NCBI GenBank assembly: GCA_963383645.1
Contig: OY726572.1
Coordinates: 73,696,002 to 73,760,001, forward strand
Length of the DNA: 64,000 bases
Direction: 5' to 3'
Source of the DNA: Muscardinus avellanarius
Taxonomy: Eukaryota; Chordata; Mammalia; Rodentia; Gliridae
The number at the start of each line of letters is the position of its first letter. Position 1 is the first letter of the stretch. The notes beneath the pieces are model-generated. The model made no database searches. It was not told where the DNA came from and worked only from the letters and a program-made list of their open reading frames with translations. Positions 1 to 11,698 of the stretch are shown here, in pieces. The translations under genes and the position numbers were made by a program.

Positions 1-1120
1 AGGCCTAGACTTAGAGTAGGAAGAGATTGTTAAGAATATATTTATTTTGCCCTGTGTTTCTCTGATGGTTCTTTGTGAGTAGCACTATTACTTGATCACA
101 AATTACATTGATATTATAGATATTTTGTTTTTTAAGTAGTGGTGGATTACAATTTATAACTTTTTTTAAAGTGCCTCTACTACAATCTTATGTGATACCT
201 CTATCTCTACTTTGTGTTCATGTTTGATGAGGTTTGCTCTTCTCCATATAACCAGCTCTTCCTCTCCACAAACACTTATTATACTTCACTGTATTTTACG
301 AGTCCTGTGGGAAGGGTGACTTAGCTGCAACGCAGGTCTTAATGATCAATGTTGCTCCAGCTTTCTCAAACGCAAGCATCCTCTCCTGTTTTGATTGGTG
401 TTTAATAAACAATCACAAGGAGATGCTGGCATTCTGTGAATCTGTTAACAAAATGATGAACTGAGATCCACGATTCACTACGTGGAGGCATCCTAAGTCA
501 GGACACAAGTCTGTGTATCAGGACATTCTGGTCCTAGCTTTGACTTTCTGCTAATAAACATGTTTTCTTTGGGAAAGTAGTTAAGGTGTTTTTATATATG
601 ATGAAAACAAAATAAGTTTAATTTTCAATTTCCTTCTGAGAAAAATAAAACTATTCTTTTCAAATGCCTCAGTTCTATGTCACCATAAATGTGAGAAGCT
701 TAAGAGTCTAAGCCCACAATGTTGGAGGCATTTTCTAGAACATCTGGACTTGCCAGAAACATAAATCATCCTATCCTCCTGAATTCTGGTACTTAAGTTA
801 TTCCCTTACAGAATTGTTCTCTTTCTGTATTCCAGTTGAGGGAAATCAATGATAAGAATTATTACCCTCTATTACTAATAGAAGCTAAAGACCTTAATGT
901 CTCCCCTCTTTGGGTGTTACTAATACTCCTCTGAAAAAGACAGAAATTGACAGGTTGTGTCTTGGTCCAGCCTGAATTACAGTGGAGACATCCAGCACTT
1001 CAGTTCTGTGACTTTGACACATAAAGAAAACTTCAAACTATATGATATTTCCATACATTTCTAGGAAGTAAAAAACAGCTAAGAATAGCATAAAATTCAG
1101 TCATTAAAAACAGGAGGTTC
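1..1120. other. Unassigned AT-rich non-coding DNA
   Basis: No open frame of note, no recognisable repeat and no RNA gene is visible. It may be unique intronic or intergenic sequence, or repeats too old to recognise by eye. Confidence 0.5.
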
Positions 1121-1330
1121 GCCGGGCATGGTGACACATGCTTGTAATCCCCGCGCTTGGGAGGTAGAGATAGGAGGATGGCGCAGGCTCGAAGCCAGCC
1201 TCACTGGCTTAAGAAACCCTCTTTCCAAATAAAATATAAAATAGTTCTGGCAGTGTAGCCTGAAGGTAGAAGGGTTCCATTCCCAGTACCACAAAAACAA
1301 AACAAAACAAAACAAAACAAAACAAAAACA
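1121..1330 (+). mobile_element. B1-ID dimeric SINE (MEN-type), short-hairpin subtype
   Basis: Starts with GCCGGGCATGGTGACACATG, the B1 left end, and runs through TGTAATCCCCGCGCTTGGGA and CTGGCTTAAGAAACCCTC. It continues into an ID-like right half (GTGTAGCCTGAAGGTAGAAG, TTCCATTCCCAGTACCAC) and an (AAAAC)n tail from about 1293. This is a SINE retroposed by L1 machinery. Antisense reading creates a spurious 106-codon frame. Confidence 0.93.
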
Positions 1331-1433
1331 TGGATTCATATGGTGAAACAGAAAAGAAGCAACCAATTGTAAGTTGCGTTTTAGAAATAAGCTCTCTGTA
1401 ACGTGGAGGTTGGACAATTCAGAGCTTTAGTTT

Positions 1434-1636
1434 TTAGGTACTGGGGCTTAAAACAACAGGCATTCTATCCCCGAGCTACACTCCTAGGCCTTTTTAATTG
1501 TTTTTATTTTGAGAAATGGTCTTCTCAAATTGCTGAGGGCCTCACTAAGTTGCTGATGCTGGCCTCAAACCTGTCATCTTCCTGTGTCACCTTTTCTAAG
1601 AGTTGGTATTACAGGTGTGAGGCACCATGCCCAGCT
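1434..1636 (-). mobile_element. B1-ID dimeric SINE, diverged
   Basis: Reverse-oriented copy. The ID-derived half (GGTACTGGGGC, CCCGAGCTACACTCCTAGGC) is followed by the B1 half (TTGCTGAGGGCCTCACTAAG, GGTATTACAGGTGTGAGGCA). It is more diverged than the copy at 1121, so probably older. No clear TSD seen. Confidence 0.88.
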
Positions 1637-3075
1637 CAGTTCACAGAAAAGAGTACATTATGACCCTTTTTTCAGTTACTTTTCAGACTATAGGCAATGA
1701 TCTTCTAGATCATTTTTATGATGAAGAAAAAATTCCAAAATAAAAAGAAAATGGACAGCAGTTTCAGATAATAGACATGGGAAAAGAAGAATTCAAGATT
1801 AATGAGATAAAAAATATCAAAAGGCTGAAATGTAATCCTTGTTAGAGGACATGAGAGTATATCAAAGGAATACAAAAAATTAAAGCTGTTCGTAAAGAAA
1901 AAGTAAAAGAAGTGAATACAAGTTTTGGAAATTTTCAGAAAATTTGTAGTATCTGAAACAACAATTAATTTCTAATACTTTACTTTTCCCTATTTTTTGT
2001 TTTATTTATTTTGCATTTATTTGTAATGTTTTTGAACAAATATTCTGCTAATTTAAATGCATGCAGAAAGGAGAACCTGCATGCATTTAAATCACGTAAA
2101 TGAAGGTATATCATGATCTTACTCCTTTGAAACTTGATCTATGATGACAGCCTAAATTAAAAACTGGTCACGAAATAGAAAAAAAAAAAATAACGAAAGA
2201 TTACCAAGTCTTAGGTAGAAAGACATCAATTTGTTCCATCTGCGTTGTATAGGGCAAGGTTATTTTCAAGAAACTTTCTAACATCTACCCTTCAGTGATG
2301 ACTTTCTTACCAAGGGGAGCTTTTTCTAATGGTAGTTACTTTACTTTATTTTAAATGATTAGGAAAGTTTAGGAAATCAGAGTATGGTATTTCTCATAAT
2401 AGAAACATTGCATTGAGAAGGCCTTCTCCTAAGCAATGTTGCCAAAAGAAAGTTTCTTTATTTCTCCTCCGTACCTCTCCCTCTCTTCCCAGTAGTCATT
2501 TCTAGTGAGCCACTTGCAGCCACAGATACCCATGACTATGACAATAGAAACCGATCTTGGACTCTTGATCCTGATGCTCTTAACTTACTCATTATGATGG
2601 AAGCACTAAAGAAAGGAAATCAAAATTTATAGAGTTTACAGGAGCAAACTGTCCTGAGATAGATAAATTCTGTTCATTTTTGCCTACATCAATGTGGGTC
2701 AGCTTTGCAGCTGAGCCGGGAAGAGGCTCAGGTATAGCTCCCATTTATTGGCCTGGCTCAATCCTTCTGGCCACAGAAGAGCAGCCTATTAAGCATAATG
2801 GCATCCTTCAGAAACGTCCAGAGGTGCAGAATGGGGGGCGGCCTCAGCTTCCAAGTTACTTATTTATTTATTGAATTACTTATTTATTTACTTAGATCAA
2901 GAAAGAATCTGAAGGAAGAAGCTAAGATTCCCAAAGACCAAAAGGGTCACTCTTTCACTTCTCTGCCAAACAAACCCCAAACCAGGGCTATTTTTAAACA
3001 GAAAATAAACCATGTTGACAACAGCTGAGACTTACATTGCCTAGTTTTCATATCATTCTTTTAAAGATAAAGTAA
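1637..3075. other. Unassigned AT-rich DNA
   Basis: No gene or clear interspersed repeat. It contains a perfect inverted repeat (listed separately) and a short TTATTTA-rich patch near 2860-2892. Short frames at 2680-3028 have no recognisable domain. Confidence 0.45.
2051..2092. repeat. Perfect 16-bp inverted repeat with 10-nt spacer
   Basis: ATTTAAATGCATGCAG at 2051-2066 is followed by the spacer AAAGGAGAAC and by its exact reverse complement CTGCATGCATTTAAAT at 2077-2092. The flanking bases 2050 and 2093 do not pair, so the arms end exactly there. It could form a hairpin. No adjoining gene suggests a function. Confidence 0.9.
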
Positions 3076-3280
3076 GCCAGGTATGGTGGTACACGCTTGT
3101 TATCCCAGTACTTGGGAGGCTGAGACAGGAGGACTGCAAGTTTGTGACCAGCCTCAGCTACTTAGTTGAGGCCCTCCGTGGTGTAGTGAGACCGTATTTC
3201 AAAATAAAGAATAAAAAATAGGGCTTGGGGTATAACTTAGAGGTAGAATGCCCCTGTGTTCAATCCCCAGTAATGTAATA
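3076..3280 (+). mobile_element. B1-ID dimeric SINE, long subtype
   Basis: B1 half (GGTATGGTGGTACACGCTTG, CTTGGGAGGCTGAGACAGGA, CAGCCTCAGCTACTTAGT), linker AAAATAAAGAATAAAAAATA, then the ID half GGGGTATAACTTAGAGGTAG and GTTCAATCCCCAGTAATG. An A/T-rich tail follows. Confidence 0.93.
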
Positions 3281-4887
3281 AATAATAAATACATTAATTT
3301 AATTAAAAAATAAAAAATAGATAACAGTAACCGTGTTCTCTAAGTCTGACAATTTACACATAGAGTAGGTCCAAATGCAGCTTTAGTGTTTTAAAGCAGT
3401 CTTTCTCAGGCCTTCATAAATGTTATGGCTTTTTGTGTGCTTATGGGAGATCATTAAGGCAAGAACATTTGACATTTTCTTTTTTTTTTTTTTTCCTTTT
3501 CTCCCCCCGTGTTGTGTCTTTCTATTCACGCTCAGAGTAAGATACAGTTGCACCATTTCAAATGAATTCCCAATGCTTTGCCTTTTCTTGGAGGGTCCCT
3601 CCACCTCCATTTAGCTTGTACATGGACCTCTTTTAAATAAATCCTCCAATTTAAACTTACTGGGAGCTCATTGAATTGTTTTAAAATAAATTAGATGCTG
3701 TAGTTCTTTATCTAATACAACCCGACAGGAATGGGTTAAGTATAAAAAATGGATGATGGGAAGGAATATAAAAGGTAAATTCTCAAAATGGAAATAGAGT
3801 TCACCATTCATGTCGTATTATTATATAACATGAAAATGAATTATACCTTTGTATGTTAATAGCAAGTTATTTTATTACTAGCTACTCATGTAGAAGCATA
3901 ATCAATCTTAGCATACTGAGTGGTTACTAGATATTGAGTTATTTCCAGAAGACAATTATTAATGTATTCAGGTTTGCACAGCAAATTAAGCACACCCATG
4001 AAAACTGTAGAAAGGGATGATTAAACTTTAATGCACAATTTGTAGCATTTTAATTAACCATACATTATTCTACAAACTTATAACAGCTAAAACTTGTAGT
4101 AGTAAAAACATGAACATCTTTCTCTTTTCTGTCTTTTTTGGAAAATCATGGAATTATTTTCCCCCTGGCCTGTCACTAGCCAGGTAGACTTTTCATGGTT
4201 TCGTATGTAAGACATTTGAAATGAGGGCTGTAGGTAATTCATTTCTCTCACATGTTTTTTACTCTCTTACTTTGGGGGATGCTTGCTGTCTTTTCTATCT
4301 ATGCATGTACATAAGAGGAGTATTACGTTTCTCAGTCATGTTTGGCCTGAGTTTAAATCCAGGGTCTAGGAGATGAAAACAGATAGTTGAGTATTCCTTT
4401 CTTCTTTCAATATAATGTTCAACTTACTTTTCTCATGCAGGAAACATACCTGTCAGACACTAGTGAGTCACTATTTATAGTAACCTCCTTACAATTTTAC
4501 TCCTAGTTAAGAAAAAATAGAGCTGTGTGATCATTGAAGCCAAAAGTTCCCACTGAAGTAGAAAAGGGATTGTGGAAGATTTAACCATGAGTACTTAATT
4601 ATCTCACACAGATTGAGAAAAAGGTTGATGTAGCTATTTGCAACTCCCATCTCTTCCTGGCCTCAGTCCAACATTCTACTCCCAGCCAACCAAGTGAGGT
4701 GTAAATGTATGTGGCGTCTGAGATGAAAGTCTTTCAGGGACAACCTTGCAATCTACTGACAGATACTGACTACATTTAGAACTATTAATAATTTTTCAGC
4801 TATTTATCTCATATTTTCTTGGATAGAGACCCATTTAGAGACTATCTTTAAGCATGGGGCAATGAGACCCATATGATAGAAATTCCT
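3281..4887. other. Unassigned AT-rich DNA
   Basis: No recognisable gene or repeat apart from a T-tract at 3480-3495. Small frames on both strands overlap that tract and look like chance. Confidence 0.45.
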
Positions 4888-5099
4888 TTTTTAATTTTTA
4901 AAATTTTATTTTAAATGGGCACAATAATTGTACATATTTCTGGAATACACTGTGATGATTTGATGCCTATATAAAATGTGTAATGATTAAATCAGAGTAC
5001 TTAGCATTTCTATTTCCTTAATCAACTAACATTTCTACCTATTGGGAATCTTTGAACTCCTCTATTCTAGTTCTTTATAAAACATAAGACAATTTGTTG

Positions 5100-5300
5100 C
5101 CAGGCATGGTGGCGCACGCTTGTAATCCCCTCACGTGGGAGGCTGAGACAGGAGGATTGTACAAGTTCAAAGCCAGCCTCAGCTACTTAGTGAGGCTCTC
5201 AGCAACTTAGTGAGACCCTGTTTCCAAATAAAATATAACATAGTTCTGGGAGTATAGCCCCGAGGTAGAAAGCCTCTGGGTTCTGCCCCTAGTAGCACAA

Positions 5301-5335
<35 letters not shown>
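5100..5335 (+). mobile_element. B1-ID dimeric SINE with 16-bp TSD
   Basis: Flanked by the exact direct repeat ATAAGACAATTTGTTG at 5084-5099 and 5336-5351. It starts CCAGGCATGGTGGCGCACGC, contains both B1 and ID halves (GAGTATAGCCCCGAGGTAGA) and ends in an (AAAT)n tail. The TSD shows insertion into the older L1 3' UTR. Confidence 0.97.
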
Positions 5336-5339
<4 letters not shown>

Positions 5340-5663
5340 GACAATTTGTTGTAAATTATGTTATTCTTCCTAAACTTATCATTCCTCCTATCTAACTTCT
5401 TTGATAGAATCATCTGATAGTTCCATTTTTAAATTTTTGAGAAACTTCCAGATTGTTTTTTCATGCTAGCTATACTAATGTACTTTTCTAATGACAATAA
5501 ATAATAATCCTCTTTTCTGTGCAAGTTCGCCATCTGGTTTCTTATCTTCTCTATTTTGTTAGAGCCTTTTAATTTGCTTAAAATGATTTTGGGTTTTTGG
5601 TTTATATCACCCTGATAATTAGTGATGTTGAGTGTTCTTCGTGTACTTATTGTATTTCTTCAT

Positions 5664-5860
5664 GCATGTGTGAGGGTTGGGGGTTATTGGGGATTGAACC
5701 CAGTGGCTTTATGTCTCTGAGATACACACCCAACCCTGATTTATTTTATTTTGAAACAGAGTCTCACTCAAGTATTGTGGGCTGGCCTTTAAACTGATAA
5801 CTTCTAGTCACAGCCTCCTGAGAATCGGGGTTATAGGCATGCATTACTGCACCTGGCCCT
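5664..5860 (-). mobile_element. B1-ID dimeric SINE inside old L1
   Basis: Reverse copy: TTGGGGATTGAACCCAGTGG (ID half) and CACAGCCTCCTGAGAATCGG to GCATTACTGCACCTGGCC (B1 half). L1 sequence resumes at about 5862 (AGAAATGTCTATTTAGATCA). Confidence 0.9.
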
Positions 5861-7567
5861 ATTTGAAAAATCTTTAGAAATGTCTATTTAGATCATTCTC
5901 CTTCTAATTTTGAGTTTGCTTTGTTCTTGATTTCCTAGTATCTTAAATTTTTTTATTTGAGATCTCTTTATTTGTATTTTATGTAAGTGCTTATGGTCAC
6001 AGACTTTACCTTTAAGAAGCCTTTTGCTATATCCTATAGGGTTTTTTTTTCCTCTGTGTTATGTTTCCATTAATTTATTTAGTGTATTTCAAGACAGTTT
6101 AAAATTTCCCTTGTGCTTTATTTCTCTAACCTTTGGTAACTCAGTAGTATGGTATTTATTTTCCATGTGTTTGTAGAATTTCTAAAATGCCCCTTGTTTA
6201 TTTCTAATTTCATTTCATCATTATAAGAAAAGATACATGACATGATTTTAGTTTTTTTGAGACTTCTTTTGTGACCTAACATATGTTATATTCTGGAGAC
6301 TGTTCAATGAGTTGATGATAGGAGTGTATTCTGCAGCTGTTGTATACAATATTCAATAAATGTTTGGTCCATTTTGATGCTTACTCTAGTTTAACTCTTG
6401 ATGTCTCTCTGTTGCTTTTTCATCTGTATGATCTTTCCATTAGTGAAAATGGGATTTGCAAATCCTAAAATATTAATATATTTGAATATATGTTGCCCTT
6501 TGAGTCAAATTATGTTTCCTATGTACAATTGAGTGTTCTGATATTGGGTGTACATATATATTTTCAAATGTTATTTCTTCTTATTTAATTGGCTCCTTAA
6601 TTATTAGTAGAAAACTTTGTATCTTTCTTAGAGTTTCTGTGTTAAATTCTATTTTATCTGATATAATTATAGTCATTCTAGCTTATTTTTAGTTTATTTT
6701 TCCACAGAATATTTTACTGCCCCTTCACTTTCAGTCTTTGTATATTTAATGATGAAGTGAGCTTTTTGTAAGGCAGTACATTATTGGGTCTTTTTTTTTT
6801 TAATTCATTCAGACAGTCCAAATCTTTTAATTAGGAGATTAAATCTGTTTACATTAAAGGTTGTTATTGATGGGTAAGGACTTACTCCAGTCATTTTGTT
6901 ATTTTTTTTTTTCTTTCAGAATATTGGCCATATGAACCCATTCTCTCCTATATTGTAATGTTTCTGCTGAGAAATCATGGGGATTCTCTTGTATGTGACT
7001 TGATGTCTTTATCTTGCTGATTTTAGAATGGCTCTTTGTCTTAGACCTTTGACCTTAGTTTAATTATAATTTGCCTTAGAGACAATCTTCTTGGTCTTTG
7101 AGATTCTTGGACCTCGATATCCACATCTTTCCCAAGATTTGGAAAGCTTCCAGCTATAATTTTATTGAATATGTTTTGTGTCTTTTTTCTTCTTCTAAAA
7201 CACCCACAATGCAGGCATGTCTCTGCACTTAGTATCTCATCAGTTTTGTGGGTATTTTTCTTCTTTGTGTCTGTCTAAATTAGTTCAAATGACATGTTCT
7301 TCAAGATCAGAATTTTTTATTTTTTCTTGATTTAATGATTTGTTGAGGTTCTCAATTGTATTTCTTGTTTCATTTATTGAATTCATCTCTCATATTTTTA
7401 TTTCTTTATAAAAGATCTATTTATTTAATTTTTATTAATATTAGGAATTGTTTCCCACAATGTTGAATTATTTGACTTATTCTTGTATATCGTATTGAAT
7501 TTTTTTAGAAAGTTTATTATGTAGAGTTACTTTTCAGGCGATTCATTTTTTTAAAAATCCGTGGCTA

Positions 7568-7774
7568 AGCTGGGCGTCATGGCGCACGCTTGTAATCCCA
7601 GCAATTGGGAGGCTGAGACCAGAGGATCACGGTTCGTGGACAGCCTCGGCTACTTAGTGAGGCCCTCTGCAACTCAGTGAGACTTGGTTTCAAATTAAAG
7701 AATAAAAAATAGGGCAGGGGTCAAATGCCCCTGGGTTCCATCCCCAGACCTGCAAAAAAAGTAAAAATAAAAAA

Positions 7775-7809
<35 letters not shown>

Positions 7810-7815
7810 AAAATA
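7568..7815 (+). mobile_element. B1-ID dimeric SINE with 15-bp TSD
   Basis: Flanking repeats AAAAATCCGTGGCTA (7553-7567) and AAAAATCCGTCGCTA (7816-7830) differ at one base. Both SINE halves are clear (GGCGTCATGGCGCACGCTTG; CAAATGCCCCTGGGTTCCAT), with a long (AAAT)n tail. Inserted into the old L1. Confidence 0.96.
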
Positions 7816-8830
7816 AAAAATCCGTCGCTAGAGTGTACATTTTTAAAAGCATTACGTTAGTTTGCTTTCTCATATTTCTTGTGTTTCTCTGTTGATATTT
7901 ATGCATCAGGCATATCAGTTGACTACATCAATTTTACAGTCTTACTTTCATAGCAAAAGCCTTTTTTCCTGGTGATGAGTCCTAAGGTATCATTGGTTAG
8001 GCTACACTGGCTATAGTCTAATGTCTGTGTAGCTTCCTCAGCTGGAATGAATGTCGGCATCACCTGTAGCTGTCCCAATAACCTAAGCAGCATGGGCATG
8101 TAGGAGTGCTCGACCTGTTGGGATGGAGCTCCTTTAGTTATAGCAGGTTTAGTGGCAGCTCTGAGTCACATGAAGCCAGCTGTCAGTGCAGTGTGCCTGT
8201 CAGTTGCTTCAGGTCACATGGAGTGGGACTGCTCTGGCTGGCCAAAGAAGTTGAGTCCTAGTTGGTATGGTAGGGTAGGCAGGGCATCCTTTAATTTCTG
8301 AGTTCCTTTTTGAGGTGAGGTCTGTCTATAGCCTGCAGCTCCCAGTAGTGGAGGTGATACAATCATCAGTGTCTAAGTACTGTGTAGAGACTGGGCAGCA
8401 TCAGGAGCCTGGATGGGCCCCCTATGGATGTCTTTAGGCTGAAGGATACCTTCACTTCGGGGCTTTGGTTGACAGAGAGGCTCAGGATGGGCTACCCAAC
8501 TAGTTCTCATTGCTGAAGGTGTCATGGATGAGGTTCATGGATGAGTGAAGCCTCAAGATAGCATTGTAAAGGAGGACCCAATGTAGCTGAATATTTTTTT
8601 TCTTGGATAATACAAGGGTGTGGGTTCCCTGGAAGCTTCTCAATCTAGGCTCAGGGCCTAAGACAGCTGCAGGCCTCTCCAGCAGAAAATACTAAATGGG
8701 GTTCATGGCATTTGTGGGGACTCTTTTCCCTTTTCCCTGCAACATGAAATCTCTTTTTATTCAGATTTTATTTCAAATAAAAAATGGGATGATGTATGCT
8801 GTTTGCTTTGGTCCTGTTTTAAAATTTTAA

Positions 8831-8860
8831 GTGTGTGTGTGCGTGTGTGCGTGTGTGCGC

Positions 8861-8895
<35 letters not shown>
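8831..8895. repeat. (TG)n microsatellite with GC variants
   Basis: A tract of about 65 bp of TG with interruptions (TGCG, GCGCGCG) in its left half. Alternating purine-pyrimidine sequence of this kind can adopt Z-DNA. It directly precedes a reverse SINE, so it may have grown from that SINE's tail. Confidence 0.97.
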
Positions 8896-8896
<1 letters not shown>

Positions 8897-8899
8897 CTA

Positions 8900-9055
8900 T
8901 TGGTGTTTGAGACCTAAGACCCTCTACAACTGAGCTACATTCTCAACCCTTTTTTCTTTTATATGGAGATAGGTTTGGCCTTGAACTTTCAGTCCTCCTA
9001 CCTCAGTTGCTTGAGCAGCTGAGATTGCAGGTGTATACCACCACTCTCTGCTTGA
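8900..9055 (-). mobile_element. B1-ID SINE, diverged, inside old L1
   Basis: ID half in reverse (CCTCTACAACTGAGCTACAT), then a shortened B1 half (TTTCAGTCCTCCTACCTCAG, GAGATTGCAGGTGTATACCA). No clear TSD. Confidence 0.85.
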
Positions 9056-9215
9056 TTGCTTCTTCATAAAGCCATCCTGAGGCTCTGTTCTCCTTGACAT
9101 CTTTTTCATCTTCTAACTAAACACTGAAACCCTCTGTTAAGCACTCCAATAATGTACCAGCTTTTGTTTCTTTGATTTGGTAGTGAGAAGTACACCAGGC
9201 ACTGCTAGTTAGCCA

Positions 9216-10601
9216 TCTTGCTGACATAGCTTCAATGCTAGTACCTGGAAAATACATTGAGAGAGAACTTAAGTACCAACAACACAGGATCTGTCATATA
9301 TCTGGTAGTTAAAAAGACCAAATGCAGAAACATTTCTTTTCCTTGGTAACTCCACTTTAAAACAGCATGCTGTAAGAAAATGAAATTTGACCTTTGAGTT
9401 AGTCTGATCCCTTAATAGGCTTAATAATGAATGAATGAATACATGTAGCCTAATTTCAATATTTGTGGCTTAGTAATTTTTGTGCCTTATGTCTCCTACT
9501 TGTGAATTCTTTAGTGGACATTTCCCTTAACCTTTGTACTCTTATTTTAAAAAATTAATATATCTTTTTTTGGCAAACACTGACATATAAACAGTGGTTT
9601 GGGACAGTTTGAATTTCGCTGATTGAAGCTCACTTTGATAGTTACTGCTTTTGGCTTTGAAGCATGAATTTAGTTTTGTCACTGTTGTGTTCTGTTTGCA
9701 TATACTTTGAAGGATAATTTTGGCTTCAAGATGTTTCATTTTTATTTCTTGCCTTACTTTGTAATTCATATTCCCTTTTCTACATTCAAAATTCATTCTG
9801 TAAACAAGTCTTCTCACATGTTTTGGCCAACATTTTAAGAGTCATATCAGTAGATAAAACGCTGAGAAATCTGAACATATAAAGGGAAATAGGTTTCTCA
9901 GCTCACACCCCTGGGAAGCAAAAACATCACTGTTCATAGTTTCAGCCCAGACTGGGATGATGAATGCAGAGGTGCTCGGTGAGGACATGGAGGAGACGGC
10001 AGCTACAGAGATGCAGCCGGTGTAGTCCATCCTTAGGGAGAGCATGCCATTGCCTGGCTGGGGTCTCTTCTTACTCTGCATCTACTGTGCTAAAATACAA
10101 TACAGAAGAGGAAGTAGAATGAAGTCCCACTGTAGTCCAAGGCTGGATCACAGGACAAGTATTTTAACTTGTGTTAACTCAGCATAGCTTAGATAAATGA
10201 AAGCACAAAAGCATTCTGTGTTTTCAGATTACTCTCATGTTCAAATTTCTGAGAAGTCTTCCTCCTGTATACTTTTCCATCCATTTGTTGTCTTGATAAA
10301 GTTATAAAAAGATGACAAAAATCTCTGATCAATAAAGCACAACATTTTGATGTAGATTTTTTTTTTGATGGAGGAAAAAAGAAGGCAATAGTTTTGAAGA
10401 ATTAAGGAAACTGAGATTAAGCTTTAGCATTTACCTTTGAAAAAGGAATAGGTTTTCAGTTGTCTGGGTGTCCAGAAAAGCAGTGGAACAAATGAGATAA
10501 CCCCTGGAACTTGTTAATGCTTGGTGCACAGTAAATGCTTAATACATGTTCCTCCCTCCCTCTCTTTCTTTCTCCTTTCTAATCATGAAGAGAGGAAATA
10601 A
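9216..10601. other. Unassigned DNA with a GC-richer patch
   Basis: Mostly AT-rich with a short (AATG)n run near 9425. The patch at 9890-10080 is GC-richer and carries a 79-codon minus-strand frame (9842-10081) rich in Ser and Met with no domain I recognise. I do not call it a gene. Confidence 0.4.
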
Positions 10602-10735
10602 GCCGGGCATTGTGACACACACTTGTAATCCTAATACTAGGGAGTCTGAGACAGGAGAATTGCAGGTTTGTGGATAGCCCCAGCAAGTAGTAAGATGCTC
10701 ATCAATCTAGCCAGACTCTGTTTCAAAAAACAGAA
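10602..10735 (+). mobile_element. B1 (Alu-like) monomer SINE
   Basis: AAGCCGGGCATTGTGACACA through GGGAGTCTGAGACAGGAGAA to CCAGACTCTGTTTCAAAAAA. No ID half follows. Instead a second SINE starts within a few bases, giving a B1-B1-ID arrangement. Confidence 0.85.
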
Positions 10736-10740
10736 AAATA

Positions 10741-10940
10741 AGCCAAAGGTGGTGGTATGCACCTGCAATATCAGTAGTTGCGAGGCTGAGACAGGAGGAT
10801 TGCAGGTTTTAAGCGAGCCTCAGAAACTTTGTTGGACTCTCAACAACTTACCGAGACCCTGTTTCCAAATAAAAAAGTCACATAGAGGTAGGGGTATAGC
10901 TCAGAGGTAGATTGCCCCTGGGTTACACCCCCAGAATCAT
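10741..10940 (+). mobile_element. B1-ID dimeric SINE adjoining a B1 monomer
   Basis: GCCAAAGGTGGTGGTATGCA, GAGGCTGAGACAGGAGGATT, CCGAGACCCTGTTTCCAAAT, then the ID half GGTATAGCTCAGAGGTAGAT and TGGGTTACACCCCCAGAATC. The A-rich tail has turned into the purine tract that follows. Confidence 0.92.
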
Positions 10941-10941
10941 A

Positions 10942-11030
10942 AAAGAAGAGCAGAAGAAGAAGGGTTGTATGAGGAGGAGGAGGAGGAAGAGGAGGGGGGA
11001 GGAAGGAGAAGGAGGAAGAGAAGAAAAATT
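10942..11030. repeat. Polypurine (GGA/GAA)n tract
   Basis: Nearly pure G and A over about 85 bases, with AGG and GAA triplets. It sits at the 3' end of the preceding SINE, consistent with expansion of a SINE tail. Confidence 0.9.
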
Positions 11031-11096
11031 AAATAGATCTAGGGTTGTAGTTTGGAAGTAAAATGTACCTAGTATTATTATGAGAGAGAGAAAAAT

Positions 11097-11098
11097 AA

Positions 11099-11141
<43 letters not shown>
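11097..11141. repeat. (AGAT)n microsatellite
   Basis: About eleven uninterrupted AGAT units, a length usually polymorphic between individuals. Confidence 0.98.
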
Positions 11142-11143
<2 letters not shown>

Positions 11144-11512
11144 GAATGAATGGAGAGAAAGAAAATATTATGTGATTTCTAATGTAAACTTAGGATAATG
11201 CAATCTGAAGGTAACATGAGAGTCATAGGTCTTGCATGTCTGATTTCTGAATTACTGCCCTATCCACTGAGAGATGAAATGTCATTGTGTCAATATTGCA
11301 TGTGCTTGAGGATTATATTACCCAAGGCTAAAAAGCTTTCTTTTTTATTGGCAAACCAAAAGTATATCCATAGGTAATGGAAGATAAACAAGCATAAGGT
11401 TGGCAAATTAATTTATGGCTTAAAAGAGCAAATTCAGTTTTCTCAACATACAACTTTTATAACTTAAACACATACCTATTGTATCAAAAAGTTCTTTAAA
11501 ATATGTTTTATG
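11142..11512. other. Unassigned AT-rich DNA
   Basis: No gene or repeat recognised. The last 15 bases are the left TSD of the next SINE. Confidence 0.5.
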
Positions 11513-11698
11513 CCGGGCATGGTGGCGCATGCTTGTAATCCCCGCGCTTGGGAGGCAGAGACAGGAGGATCGCGCAGGTTGGAAGCCAGCAGCGCGCGCT
11601 GGCTTAGGAGACCCTGTTTCCAAATAAAAATGTAAAAATAGGTCTGGGAGTGTAGCCCGGAGGTAGAAGGGCTTCCAGGAACCCCAGTACCACCAAAA

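Larger units (their letters stand above)
4888..9215 (-). mobile_element. Old, disrupted L1-family (L1M/HAL1-like) element
   Basis: The left end looks like a mammalian L1 3' UTR read backwards: T-rich start, then GTGTAATGATTAAATCAGAG and similar words at 4888-5090, continuing at 5352-5430. At 5600-5645 the segment CACCCTGATAATTAGTGATG resembles the region after ORF2. From about 5870 to 7430 there are further reverse L1-like words (GGAGTGTATTCTGCAGCTGT near 6322, TCTTTGAGATTCTTGGACCT near 7095). From 7900 to 8720 it is GC-richer, like an old L1 5' region. The right end reads as the reverse of CAGCAAGATGGCTAACTAGC, typical of an L1 5' start. Most of ORF2 is missing and no frame is intact. Four SINEs and a (TG)n tract interrupt it. 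The exact subfamily needs a Dfam search. Confidence 0.7.
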
